Below, in pieces: positions 8,169 through 17,014 of a stretch of DNA of 64,000 nt. A program made the translations under genes and the position numbers. The notes below the pieces were generated by a model. That model was not told the DNA's origin, did no database searches, and saw only the letters and a program-made list of their open reading frames with translations. Numbering within the stretch: the first letter of the stretch is position 1; each line of letters opens with the position of its first letter. The stretch spans positions 496,001 through 560,000 of the forward strand of contig CBDDEJ010000010.1 of NCBI GenBank assembly GCA_965226915.1, read 5' to 3'. Source of the stretch: Io17-Chloro-G2 sp965226915 (GTDB lineage: Bacteria; Chloroflexota; Dehalococcoidia; Lucifugimonadales; UBA3495).

Positions 8169-9620
8169 TACTACAACGACGAGTTGTCTGGTAGGATGGC
8201 TGGACAGATGATGTTGGGTGGTTTGGGTGATGGATGCGGCGAGCTTCGAGCGGGTCTACGACAGCCTTCAGGAATTCCACGCCTTCTTTGCGGCCTCCTT
8301 CGGCCGCAAGCAGTGGCGGGATCACAGCGGGAATTACCTTCAGGCGCTGCTGGTGCAGGACCAGGAGCGGCGCAACGCCGAGAATCTCTCGGAATCGGTG
8401 GGCATCTCGGCCCGGGCGATGCAGCGCTTTCTCACCGAGGCCCGGTGGTCCCATGAGACAGTCATAGGGCGGTTGCAGGAATACTTGGCCCCCAGGCTGG
8501 GACACCTGGAGGCGGTGTGGGTGTTCGATGGCAGCGACTTCCCCAAGCAGGGCAGGAAATCGGCGGGAGTGGCCCGGCAGTACTGCGGCAGGCTGGGCAA
8601 GGTGGCCAACTGCCAGGGTGGGATGTTCCTGGCCTACGTCAGCCCGCTGGGCCGGGCGTTGGTGGACAAGCGGCTGTATCTGCCCAAGAGTTGGACCTCC
8701 GACCAGGACCGGTGTGCTGCGGCGGGTGTGCCGGAGGACCGGCGGAACTACCGGTCAAAGACGGAGTTGGCCCTGGAGATGCTGGAGCGGGTCCTGGAGT
8801 TGGGCTACCTCAGGGCCGAGTGGGTTGCCGGAGACGACGCCTTCGGGATGTCGCCGACCTTCCGGGAGGGACTGGCGGCCCTGGGGATGCGCTACGTGCT
8901 GGACGTTCCGGGCGGCACTACGGTCTGGCCCTTGGACCCGGCTTGGACCAGTCCGGAATATCCGGGGTTCGGCCGCCCCCGCAAACCCAAGCTGCGGCCT
9001 GGGCAGCGGCGGACCATGGAGCAGCGCGGTGATGAACTGCCGGATGAGGCTTGGCGGGAGATAACGGTGGCCCAGGGAAGCCAGGGGCCGCGCACCTACC
9101 GGTTCAGTGCCCAGCGGGTGCGGGCCACCAGGAGGCGCAAGCCCGGCGAGGAACTGTGGGCCGTCTGGCGCCGGAACCTGGACGGCAGCGAGCCCCGCTA
9201 CTACCTGTCCAACGCTCCCGAGGGCACAACCTTGGAGACTCTGGCCTACGTGGGTGGGTCCAGGTGGCGCATTGAAACGGAGTTCGAGACTGAGAAGGGT
9301 GACGTGGGGCTGGACGAATACGAGACCCGCAGCTGGGCAGGGTGGCATCACCACATAGCCATGTGCCTGCTGGGTGGAGCGTTCCTGCTGAGCCTGCAGC
9401 AGGATTGGGGGGAAAAAGATGCCCCGGATCACGAGGCCACAGGTGTACCGGGTGGTGCGGGAGATGCTGCCCCGGGAGCAGTTCGGGCCCGATCAATTGC
9501 TGTTGTGGCTGGAGGATACGCAGCTACGCAACGAACGGGCTCGCCGTTCCCACGAGAGACGCCGCTCCACCCGCCGCGAAAGCAGGATGGAGCCGCCACC
9601 TTAAACCCGTCGTTGTAGTA
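8169..9620 (+). mobile_element. IS701-family element, copy 1
   Basis: A 1452-bp element with ends TACTACAACGACG and CGTCGTTGTAGTA, flanked by CTAG at 8165-8168 and 9621-9624. The CTAG on the right is shared with MITE1, which starts at 9625. It is the same as the copies at 20675, 31002 and 50815, except that base 8452 is C (His codon) here and in copy 3 but specifies Asp in copies 2 and 4. Confidence 0.95.
8230..9618 (+). CDS. IS701-family transposase (copy 1), apparent frameshift near the C terminus
   Basis: A DDE transposase of the IS701 family. It has VWVFDGSDFPKQGRKSAGVA with the first catalytic Asp, WVAGDDAFG with the second, and RWRIETEFETEKGDVGLDEYE with the Glu. The zero frame runs into a low-complexity tail that stops inside the right inverted repeat. 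The family's true C terminus (MPRITRPQVYRVVREMLP... QLRNERARRSH, ending at 9604) is in the +1 frame from the run GGGGGGAAAAAG at 9407-9418. Reading one G fewer joins the two smoothly (WGKKMPRITRP). All four copies share the run. GTG at 8218 is an alternative start. Confidence 0.9.
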   Translation: MDAASFERVYDSLQEFHAFFAASFGRKQWRDHSGNYLQALLVQDQERRNAENLSESVGISARAMQRFLTEARWSHETVIGRLQEYLAPRLGHLEAVWVFDGSDFPKQGRKSAGVARQYCGRLGKVANCQGGMFLAYVSPLGRALVDKRLYLPKSWTSDQDRCAAAGVPEDRRNYRSKTELALEMLERVLELGYLRAEWVAGDDAFGMSPTFREGLAALGMRYVLDVPGGTTVWPLDPAWTSPEYPGFGRPRKPKLRPGQRRTMEQRGDELPDEAWREITVAQGSQGPRTYRFSAQRVRATRRRKPGEELWAVWRRNLDGSEPRYYLSNAPEGTTLETLAYVGGSRWRIETEFETEKGDVGLDEYETRSWAGWHHHIAMCLLGGAFLLSLQQDWGEKDAPDHEATGVPGGAGDAAPGAVRARSIAVVAGGYAATQRTGSPFPRETPLHPPRKQDGAATLNPSL

Positions 9621-9624
9621 CTAG

Positions 9625-9769
9625 TACTACAACGACGCGTTATGAGAAAACACGCTCAGGTCTTCTTCTTCAGCTACGGACCGTTCATCATGGGAGACTC
9701 GCACTCGTTCGTTGCCAGCTTCAAAATCCGCCCACGAGTTACCTTGTAGGATAACACGTCGTTGTAGTA
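9625..9769 (+). mobile_element. MITE1 copy 1 (145 bp, IS701-type ends)
   Basis: A 145-bp element with terminal inverted repeats beginning TACTACAACGACG, the same 13 bp as IS701, between CTAG at 9621-9624 and 9770-9773. It differs from the copy at 14445-14589, which is inverted, by one base. It encodes no transposase and is probably moved by IS701. Confidence 0.9.
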
Positions 9770-9773
9770 CTAG

Positions 9774-10430
9774 AAGTCTGGCCGAAAAGTGCACTGACCT
9801 CGACTGTTCCGATATAATTGTCAGGATAATTTAATGGGTGTGGGAGGCAGGGGATGCTGGGAAAACGCTCTAAACAGCTGGGGTTCCTGGAAGCGGACCA
9901 TCTCTACCTGGACTATGTGGGCCGCGGCTCCTTCTACGGCTTCCTGGCCTCCCTGCGGGGTCAGCTATTTCGAGACGAAGACTTCGCCGAACTGTATTGC
10001 CCGGACAATGGCCGGGATAGCGTGGCGCCCAGTCTGGTGGCCACCGCGCTGTTGTTGCAAGCCTACGACAAAGTGAGCGACCTGGAAGCCAAGCAGAGGG
10101 CGGACTTCGATATCCGGTGGAAGGTGGCGTTGGGGATTGAGGTGGAGGACCGTCCCTTTGCCAAGAGCACCCTGCAACTGTTTCGAGCCCAGCTGATCCT
10201 CCACGACCGGGTGCGGGCCGTCTTTCAGCGCAGCCTCCAATTCGCCCGGCAGACCGGCTGCCTGAAAGGACGGCGGATGAAGGTGGCGGTGGACACCACC
10301 TACATTCTGGGTCAATTCGACCCGGCGGTCTGTGGCGTATGCCCCCTGCGGTCCCAGTGCGTGGCAGCTGGAGAGGGCAAAGGCCGTACGGTGACTCTCC
10401 ATCCCCAAGAGGCGCTCTGCCTTGTCGTGG
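9774..10430 (+). pseudogene. IS1182-family transposase, internally deleted and 3' truncated
   Basis: The ORF from ATG 9854 starts MLGKRSKQLGFLEADHLYLD and continues with DLEAKQRADFDIRWKVALG and MKVAVDTTYILG, matching the N-terminal DUF772 half of IS1182 transposases. It then jumps in frame to the Cys-rich CGVCPLRSQCV and GRTVTLHPQEA, so the catalytic middle is deleted. The remainder is replaced by an LLM gene fragment. The element's left end AAGTCTGGCCGAAAAG lies next to CTAG and resembles one MITE2 end (14 of 16 bases). Confidence 0.8.
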
Positions 10431-10431
10431 A

Positions 10432-11341
10432 GGAACCCCAAACGAGTACATCACCTACGGCACGAATCTCAGCGAGTCACGCCAACGGTTCGACGAAGCG
10501 CTCGACCTCATTCTCAAAGCCTGGACCGAGCCGCAACCCTTTGGATGGCTGGGGCGCCATTATGAGTTCCGGTCCATTTCTATTTGGCCGCGCCCCGTTC
10601 AATCGCCCCACCCACCTGTTTACATCTCTGGCTCCAGTCCGGATTCCGGAGAATTGGCGGCCCGAAACCACCTGGGAGTCGGGTTTGCTATTACCACGTT
10701 GCCCTTAGCCCGGGAGGCGTCGCGGCACTACCGGGAGCAAGCCAACTTGGTGGGATGGGACCCCACGCCGGATGACATCGTGTACCGAATCGGGATCACG
10801 GTGGCCGAGACAGACCAAGAAGCCCGGGAAAATTTCGAGGCGAGCACCGCATCCGCCGCCAGATTCGGCCTAGAAACTCGGACGGAAACCCCGATTCTCC
10901 CCAAGTCGTCGTTTTCTTAGCGACGATTGTCGATGTAACAGTGGGTTCTTGAACAGTATTACAGACACTATCATGCCACATAAGACTATAATGCGTCTGT
11001 CTGGCGTAGCGCGAAACCCGGCCAATGGCTTTCCGGCCGGACCTCTAGGCACTCCGACGTTGAACCAGGCCGTGGCCCAGGCCGGATATTGGGGCCGGGA
11101 CCCAAGAGGCCAACCAGGCGGCCACCGCCGATATGGGATCACCGGCTTGGACGACCGCATTGAACTTGGCCAGATTTTGGTGGGTAGCCCTGATACGGTG
11201 TTGTCACAGATGAAGCGGATTCACGACGAGGTTGGCGTAGGGGTTTTTGAGGTTATCATCGCGGTGCCGGAGCATGAGCAAGTTATGCGCTCAATCGAGC
11301 TCTTCGGCGCCAAGGTAATTCCCCGCTTGAAGGAAATGTGA
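10432..11341 (+). pseudogene. LLM flavin monooxygenase, 5' truncated and split by MITE2
   Basis: The first part has the luciferase-like motifs SRQRFDEALDLILKAW, PHPPVYISGSSPDSGELAAR and TLPLAREASRHYREQ. MITE2 enters at CTAG (10870-10873). After it the frame continues from GTPTLNQAVAQAGYWG to GLDDRIELGQILVGSPDTV and a normal C terminus ending PRLKEM. Removing MITE2 plus one CTAG restores RFGLGTPTLN in frame. The N-terminal third is missing, replaced by IS1182 sequence, so the gene is dead. Confidence 0.85.
10874..11044 (+). mobile_element. MITE2 copy 1 (171 bp), inside an LLM gene
   Basis: A 171-bp element from AAACTCGGACGGAAACC to GGCTTTCCGGCCGGACCT, with imperfect terminal inverted repeats (12 of 18 bases), between CTAG at 10870-10873 and 11045-11048. 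It has no coding capacity for a transposase. Four other 171-bp copies lie at 14270, 30827, 52271 and 54222. Confidence 0.92.
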
Positions 11342-11417
11342 TTCTCCCGCGGGCTTGGGGCCGTTTTCATTGGGGCTACCGGCAGGGATCTAGTTTACCG
11401 CCAGGAACGGAGGACAT

Positions 11418-12248
11418 TTGGTTCAGGTGAGTGGAATTTCCGACAATGCCGTACCTGAAGCTGCGTTCGACGAGGAATTTGTAGAAGCGGACGGCTTTCG
11501 CATTCGCTACCGATCAGCCGGTGAAGGCGATCCGTTGGTAGTCTTTCACGGCGCCGGTGGTATGAATATATATCGTTCCCATCGACTTTTGGCCCAACAT
11601 AACCGGGTCATCCTTTTCGAAGTTCCCGGATTTGGTAAGTCGCCTGCCAATCTCCGTTCACAGTCGGTGCAAGAACTGGCTCTTACCATGGCGAACGCGA
11701 TAGCCTCACTGGGAATCACCAGTTTCAACTTGATGGGCAACTCATTCGGAGGAACCCTAGCCCTGTGGTTGGCGATGCAGCTGCCGGAAAAGGTCCAAGC
11801 GTTGGTCCTAGTGGGGCCAGCCGCCATTCGACCCGAAGGGAGTCAAACGTTCCAGACGCTCTCCCAGGAAGAGTTGATGGCCAAGTTGTATGCCCATCCC
11901 GAACTCCATGACTCCCACCCGACCGATGACCCTGCCGTCCGGGAGAAACAACGAGAATTAGTCGGCCGTCTGCGGGTTTCGGCATCCGATCAAGAGTTGG
12001 AAGTCCTCATGTCCGATCTGAACGTCCCGGTATTAGTCCTGTTTGGAACCAAGGATCAGATGACCCCGCCAGAAATGGGCCGCGTTTACTGTGAGAGACT
12101 CCCCAACTGCAATTTCATTCTAGTTTATGACGCAGCCCATGAAGCCGACGCTGACCGGCCTGAGGCATTCTCTGCCTTGGCCGGCGACTTCTTGCAACGT
12201 CACGAGGGATTCCTCGTCAATTCCCGAAGCGAGCAAATCCATCCTTAA
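11418..12248 (+). CDS. Alpha/beta hydrolase
   Basis: A 276-residue alpha/beta-hydrolase. The oxyanion region is VVFHGAGG, the nucleophile elbow GNSFGG carries Ser, the acid is the Asp in LFGTKDQMTPP, and the His lies in DAAHEADADRPEAF. The size and cap resemble C-C bond hydrolases such as meta-cleavage-product hydrolases and related esterases, but the substrate is unknown. The start is TTG at 11418 with GGAGG about six bases upstream. It follows the broken LLM gene on the same strand, so the two may once have been one catabolic unit. Confidence 0.85.
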   Translation: MVQVSGISDNAVPEAAFDEEFVEADGFRIRYRSAGEGDPLVVFHGAGGMNIYRSHRLLAQHNRVILFEVPGFGKSPANLRSQSVQELALTMANAIASLGITSFNLMGNSFGGTLALWLAMQLPEKVQALVLVGPAAIRPEGSQTFQTLSQEELMAKLYAHPELHDSHPTDDPAVREKQRELVGRLRVSASDQELEVLMSDLNVPVLVLFGTKDQMTPPEMGRVYCERLPNCNFILVYDAAHEADADRPEAFSALAGDFLQRHEGFLVNSRSEQIHP

Positions 12249-12444
12249 GGCAGTGACAACTGGGAACCCCCAAGCCGGGCAGCTTGGGCTCCACAGAACT
12301 TTGTATGTGGTGTTGTTTGCCCGGTTCCCGGTGATCGTTTCGCCTTGATCCTCAAATACCCGATTGACTACCCGGCATTCACAATCCATTCCAACGACGT
12401 CCGCCGCCACTTGGGGTCCCGAAAGATCAACGAACCTTCCAAAC

Positions 12445-13992
12445 TCACCTTAGTCGTTCTAGAAGGTGGTCGCCAACCCTCAACGCATTGGCGATGATAG
12501 TCAGAGATGGGTTCACGGCGGAACTGGAGACGAAAAAGCTGGAATCGACCACGTAAAGGTTGTCCAAGTCATGGGCTTTGCAGTTTATGTCTAGCACCGA
12601 CTCTTGAGGATCGCTTCCAAAGCGCAATGTCCCGTTCTGGTGGGCTACTCCGGCCAGCGGGATCTTCTTGTTCAGGTAGACTGAACATGGGATAAGGCGG
12701 TCTTCGCAACCGATCTCTTTGAGCATTCCCCGAAGTTTGTTGACGAGCCGCCGGTGTCCCTCGGCATTGTTCTCGGAGTATTGCAAAACCACTTGCCCAC
12801 TAGAATTGATCGTCACCCGATTCTCAGGAGAAGGCAAGTCCTCGGAAGTCAGCCAAAAGTCCAGGGAGCGCCCAGCCATCTCATCTAACACTCGGCCAGG
12901 AACCAGACGTGGAGCGCTTTCCCGGAGCATATTGGAGTCGCTCTTACCCAGCATTTGAATATGTCCCAAAGGGTATTGCCAGTCGTCTGACCCGAAGTAA
13001 TAGTCGTTGATTCCAATGGTCTTTTGAAAGATCGTCGGGTTAGGCCGGCGCGACAGGGCCAGCATCGCTGAATTGTTGTGGGCCATGTAGTGCCGGCCGG
13101 CCATGTCCGAACTATTGGCCAGGCCATTAGGATGCCGGCCGCCCGCCGAACGCAGCAACAACGCCGCTGAGTTGACCGCCCCACACGAAACGACGACCAC
13201 GTCGGCGGAGTAGGTCTCTTGCTGCCCGTCCCGCTCTACTTCCACACCGGTTATTGAACGCCCGTTGGGACTAGTCTTCAACGAGGTCACTTTGGCTTTG
13301 GTCAACAAAGTAACGTTGGCGTGCTTCAAAGCGGGTTCCACGCAGACCACGTGGGCGTCGGCTTTGGCGTTAACCAGGCACGGAAATCCGTCGCAGGTGT
13401 TGCAGCGAACGCACGGACTGAGATGGCGGTCCGCTTCATTTAGCATGATTCCTACCGGTAGAGGGAAGGGCGTGTTTCCGATTCGGCGAAGGTCGCCGGC
13501 CAATTCTTCGATGCGCGGCTCATTGCTGATTGGCGGGAATGGCAATGGGCCGCTAGCCGATGGTTCCGTGGGGTCTATGCCACGCTCTCCGTGCACCTGG
13601 TAGAGCTGCTCCGCCTGGGTATAGTAGGGCTCGAAGTCGTCATATCCCAGCGGCCATGCTGGCGATATACCTCCGTGGTGTTGCAACTCGCCAAAGTCCT
13701 CGCGGCGCATCCGAAGAAGCACGGCTCCGTAGAACTTCGTATTGCCGCCTACGAAATAGTGCTGGCCCGGCTGGAACTCCTTCCCGGTGGCGTCAAGCCA
13801 GTTTTCGGCGTTATTGTACCGGCCCTTGACGAAGACTTCCCGGGAGTCCCAGTTTTCCTTCTCCCGGCTCAAGAACTCCCCGCGTTCCAGAATCAAGATG
13901 CTCTTACCAGAAGGAGCCAGTTTATAGGCAAGGGTGCCCCCACCGGCCCCGCTGCCGATGATGATTACGTCGTATCGATTCTGCTGCACCAC
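12445..13992 (-). CDS. GMC-family FAD oxidoreductase
   Basis: About 515 residues. The N-terminal FAD-binding motif is IIIGSGAGGG followed by LILERGEF. The C-terminal GMC domain contains VAHQNGTLRFG (catalytic His region), DNLYVVDSSFF and AVNPSLTIIANA (second catalytic residue Asn). A Cys cluster CVRCNTCDGFPC lies in the middle, as in some gluconate/sorbitol-type dehydrogenases. Family members oxidise alcohols or sugars. I chose GTG at 13992, since GGGGAG lies seven bases upstream; TTG at 14007 overlaps that site. It lies 43 bp downstream of the broken glucose dehydrogenase gene on the same strand, suggesting a joint sugar or polyol oxidation operon. Confidence 0.92.
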   Translation of the reverse strand: MVQQNRYDVIIIGSGAGGGTLAYKLAPSGKSILILERGEFLSREKENWDSREVFVKGRYNNAENWLDATGKEFQPGQHYFVGGNTKFYGAVLLRMRREDFGELQHHGGISPAWPLGYDDFEPYYTQAEQLYQVHGERGIDPTEPSASGPLPFPPISNEPRIEELAGDLRRIGNTPFPLPVGIMLNEADRHLSPCVRCNTCDGFPCLVNAKADAHVVCVEPALKHANVTLLTKAKVTSLKTSPNGRSITGVEVERDGQQETYSADVVVVSCGAVNSAALLLRSAGGRHPNGLANSSDMAGRHYMAHNNSAMLALSRRPNPTIFQKTIGINDYYFGSDDWQYPLGHIQMLGKSDSNMLRESAPRLVPGRVLDEMAGRSLDFWLTSEDLPSPENRVTINSSGQVVLQYSENNAEGHRRLVNKLRGMLKEIGCEDRLIPCSVYLNKKIPLAGVAHQNGTLRFGSDPQESVLDINCKAHDLDNLYVVDSSFFVSSSAVNPSLTIIANALRVGDHLLERLR

Positions 13993-14269
13993 TTTGTCTC
14001 TCCCCAAAGACGGGCTTAGGCGTACTTGCCAGTTTCTATTGTATCAAGGCCACCTCGACATATAACTTGACCGGCCCATGCGGACCAGTTAGCAACTCAA
14101 AGGCCTGCCGATAATTGTCCAATCCTTGGACTGGATGGGTTAGCAACCGGGATAGCCAACCTGGGTAGGCCGCCTCGGCCAGAGCCATGTCTTGCACCGC
14201 CGCCTGATAATGCTCCCTGCCCGCATTGACTGTGCCCACGGCGACTTTGTTGCCCAGCACGAAACCTAG

Positions 14270-14440
14270 AAACTCGGACGGAAACCCCGATTCTCCCCAA
14301 GTCGTCGTTTTCTTAGCGACGATTATCAATGTAATAGTGGGTTCTTGAACTGTATTACAGATACTATCATGCCACATAAGACTATAATACGTCTGTCTGG
14401 CGTAGCGCGAAACCCGGCCAATGGCTTTCCGGCCAGACCT
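14270..14440 (+). mobile_element. MITE2 copy 2, inside the glucose dehydrogenase gene
   Basis: A 171-bp element flanked by CTAG at 14266-14269 and 14441-14444. The second CTAG is shared with MITE1 copy 2. It has the same orientation and ends as the copy at 10874, with only a few internal substitutions. Confidence 0.92.
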
Positions 14441-14444
14441 CTAG

Positions 14445-14589
14445 TACTACAACGACGCGTTATCCTACAAGGTAACTCGTGGGCGGATTTTGAAGCTGGC
14501 AACGAACGAGTGCGAGTCTCCCATGATGAACGGTCCGTAGCTGAAGAAGAAGACCTGAGCGTGTTTTCTCATAACGCGTCGTTGTAGTA
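14445..14589 (-). mobile_element. MITE1 copy 2 (145 bp), inside the glucose dehydrogenase gene
   Basis: A 145-bp element between CTAG at 14441-14444 and 14590-14593, inverted relative to the copy at 9625. Its terminal inverted repeats are perfect over 19 bp (TACTACAACGACGCGTTAT). The 5' fragment of the dehydrogenase reads through it, adding about 40 foreign residues before a stop. Confidence 0.92.
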
Positions 14590-15748
14590 CTAGGTTGATA
14601 GCGTCAGTCGGTACTTCCATCTTGCGGTTGCCCCCGGTCACGCTGGACAGCACTAGAACACCGTTCTTTCCGAGTGCTTCCATGGCCTCGAATGCGGGGG
14701 AGAACCCGGTGGCCTCGAACATCAGATCGAAAGGACCGTAGTTCCTTGCCGCCTCTGATAACGGCATTTGGCTGGTGCTGACATATCGTGCTCCCAGCGC
14801 CTCCACCAGCTCAGCGTTGAGGTACGGGCCTTCCTGCAGCGCTAGGGTAACCACGTCCAGACCGCGCAACCTCAGCACCAGAGTGGCCAGCAGACCAATG
14901 GTCCCTGCCCCCATAACGGCGGCCCGTTTTGGATTCCAGATTCGCAGCCGCCGTTGTATCTCAAAGGCTTGAGTCACGCCTTTTTCAATCACGGTCATCG
15001 GCTCCACCAATACACCGGTTTCACGGAGACCACGGGGAATTACTGTTAGGAACTCGGGAGTGTCTACAAAGTATTCGGTAAGGAATCCGTGCAACAGATT
15101 TATTCCGTGTTCGTGGTATTCATCATCTGTGCTCATATCCTGCATCCCGATGGCGTCGTAGGGGCTGTTTCCGGGACGCCGCACGCGGGCTACCACGTAG
15201 TCGCCAAGCAGCAGCCCGGAGACCCTAGAACCGATCTGATTCACGACGCCGAAGGATTCATGACCTGGTATCAAAAAATCGTAGCCGGGCGGCGGGGCTC
15301 CGTATGCGCCGGCTTTAATCTCCCTATCGGTTCCATCCAACCCAACCCGCAGCACTTTGACCAGCACACCCCGGCCATCGGACACATCATCGATGCTCGG
15401 CACGAGTAGCTCGGCCAAGTACAAGCTATCGGGATTTCGCGGGATCAGGGCTACGGCTTTCAAGCAACCCCTACAATCCACCATGAATCAGTGGTTGGTA
15501 ATTCTTTGGAGCAAAGCGGAGAAATCTCTAGACCCAGCGTTAGATGCTGCGTTCTATGTAGCGGTCCAAAGCGCGACACTATGAACACAACAAAATTGCA
15601 ACGAACCACCGATGTCCAAAAAATGCAGGAGGCGTTTTCGAACTATTGGCGCCAGTATAAAATGACACACACACCCGCCTAATGGGAGGACACGCATGAC
15701 CACAATATTGCGATCGAGCACGGCAACAAATTGAATCGTCAGAATATT

Positions 15749-16924
15749 ATGAAGGCCGCCGCCACTTGGGGGCCCGTGGCCTCACTTTTTATGGGAACGT
15801 TGATTCTATTGGCGCTAGCTGGGTGCAACGGGTCAGCCAAACCAACCAATGAACCTGCGCCGGTTTCGACACCTGCATCGTCGCCTACTTCGGCGCCTGC
15901 GCCCCTATCCATGAAAACCCCATCCACGAAAACCCCTTTCTCAAGCCCACCGGCAGATTCAACGCTAGGGCCCACAAGAACGGCAAATTCGCCACCCGCG
16001 CCACCGTCCACGAGCAATGAGACTCCGGCTAAACCGCGGTTACAAGCATTTCCAATTCCAGCAGGGTCCCGCCCCCACGATGTAGCGCCCGCCCTAGACG
16101 GCGGAGTGTGGTACACCGCGCAAGGATCAGGGGAACTTGGGTGGCTTGATCCGGAAACCGGAGACACCCGGCATACGCCGCTGGGCGCTGGTTCCCGGCC
16201 CCATGGAGTCATTGTGGGGCCCGACGGGGCGCCGTGGATCACCGACGGCGGGCTGAACGCCATCGTGCGCGTCGACCCAGAGGATCTAGGGGTGGACATC
16301 TTCCCTCTGCCTTCTGATCGCCCCAATGCAAACCTGAATACGGCCACATTCGACAACGCTGGGGTGTTATGGTTTACCGGACAAAACGGTTTCTACGGCC
16401 GGTTGGATCCTAAGGCTCGCGAAATCGAAGTCTTCGATGCTCCCCGTGGTAGAGGACCATACGGCATCGCTACCAGCCCCAACGGGGACGTTTATTATGC
16501 TTCTCTGGCCGGAAGTTACGTCGGCCTCATCAACGTCGAATCGGGCGAAGCAGAAGTGCTTGACCCGCCGACACCGAATCAAGGAGCTAGACGGGTATGG
16601 CCGGATTCCCAAGGCAGGATTTGGGTCAGTGAGTGGAACTCGGGGCAAGTGGCCGTCTATGACCCATCCACCGGCGAATGGCGCGAGTGGAAGCTTCCGG
16701 GTCCGGCGCCACGGGCGTATGCGGTTTATGTGGACGAGAATGACATGGTCTGGCTTAGCGATTTCGGCGCCAACGCAGTAGTCAGGTTCGACCCGGAGAG
16801 TGAGTTGTTTGAGGTTTTTGATCTGCCCGGCAACCCGAGCAACGTAAGGCAGATACTCGGCCGGCGCGGCGAGGTTTGGCTGCCCGAGTCCGCCGCCGAC
16901 CAACTGGTGGTGATTCGCTATTAG
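15749..16924 (+). CDS. Virginiamycin B lyase-like beta-propeller lipoprotein
   Basis: The N terminus is a lipoprotein signal: a hydrophobic stretch FMGTLILLALAGC with the lipobox Cys near residue 27 from ATG 15749 (TTG 15731 adds six residues). A Pro/Ser/Thr-rich linker of about 70 residues follows. The rest is a six- to seven-bladed propeller with Vgb-type repeats such as RPHDVAPALDGGVWYTAQ, RPHGVIVGPDGAPWITD and GPYGIATSPNGDVYYAS. True Vgb linearises streptogramins; a secreted, membrane-anchored version may only bind ligands. It is first in a plus-strand pair with the TPP enzyme. Confidence 0.85.
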   Translation: MKAAATWGPVASLFMGTLILLALAGCNGSAKPTNEPAPVSTPASSPTSAPAPLSMKTPSTKTPFSSPPADSTLGPTRTANSPPAPPSTSNETPAKPRLQAFPIPAGSRPHDVAPALDGGVWYTAQGSGELGWLDPETGDTRHTPLGAGSRPHGVIVGPDGAPWITDGGLNAIVRVDPEDLGVDIFPLPSDRPNANLNTATFDNAGVLWFTGQNGFYGRLDPKAREIEVFDAPRGRGPYGIATSPNGDVYYASLAGSYVGLINVESGEAEVLDPPTPNQGARRVWPDSQGRIWVSEWNSGQVAVYDPSTGEWREWKLPGPAPRAYAVYVDENDMVWLSDFGANAVVRFDPESELFEVFDLPGNPSNVRQILGRRGEVWLPESAADQLVVIRY

Positions 16925-16957
16925 GAAATACCGTCCTGGTTGCCTTACCCTGGTCCC

Positions 16958-16990
16958 CACACTGGTCGCCACACTGGTCGCCACACTGGT
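16958..16990 (+). repeat. Short tandem repeat upstream of the TPP enzyme
   Basis: Three tandem copies of the 12-bp unit CACACTGGTCGC, the last incomplete. The tract lies 24 bp before the ATG of the downstream gene, so it sits in its leader. Confidence 0.75.
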
Positions 16991-17014
16991 AAACTGGGCG
17001 CGACGGAGGAATTT

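Larger units (their letters stand above)
14036..15463 (-). pseudogene. Glucose/sugar dehydrogenase (MDR family), split by MITE1 plus MITE2
   Basis: The 5' part (15463 to 14594) starts LKAVALIPRNPDSLYLAEL and has VGLDGTDREI, the zinc-binding GHESFGVV and the NAD(P) motif GAGTIGLLATLVLR. This is the glucose dehydrogenase branch of medium-chain dehydrogenases that has Asp where others have Cys. The 3' part (14265 to 14036) continues FVLGNKVAVGTVNAGREHYQ through to the stop. Between them are MITE1, CTAG and MITE2. Joining across one CTAG gives DAINLGFVLGNK in frame, so the gene was intact before insertion. Confidence 0.93.

Noticed and set aside
10339..10920. A fusion protein of IS1182 and LLM sequence
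   Set aside because: The upstream part is IS1182 in another frame and the downstream tail is MITE2 translation; only 10432-10870 is true LLM sequence.
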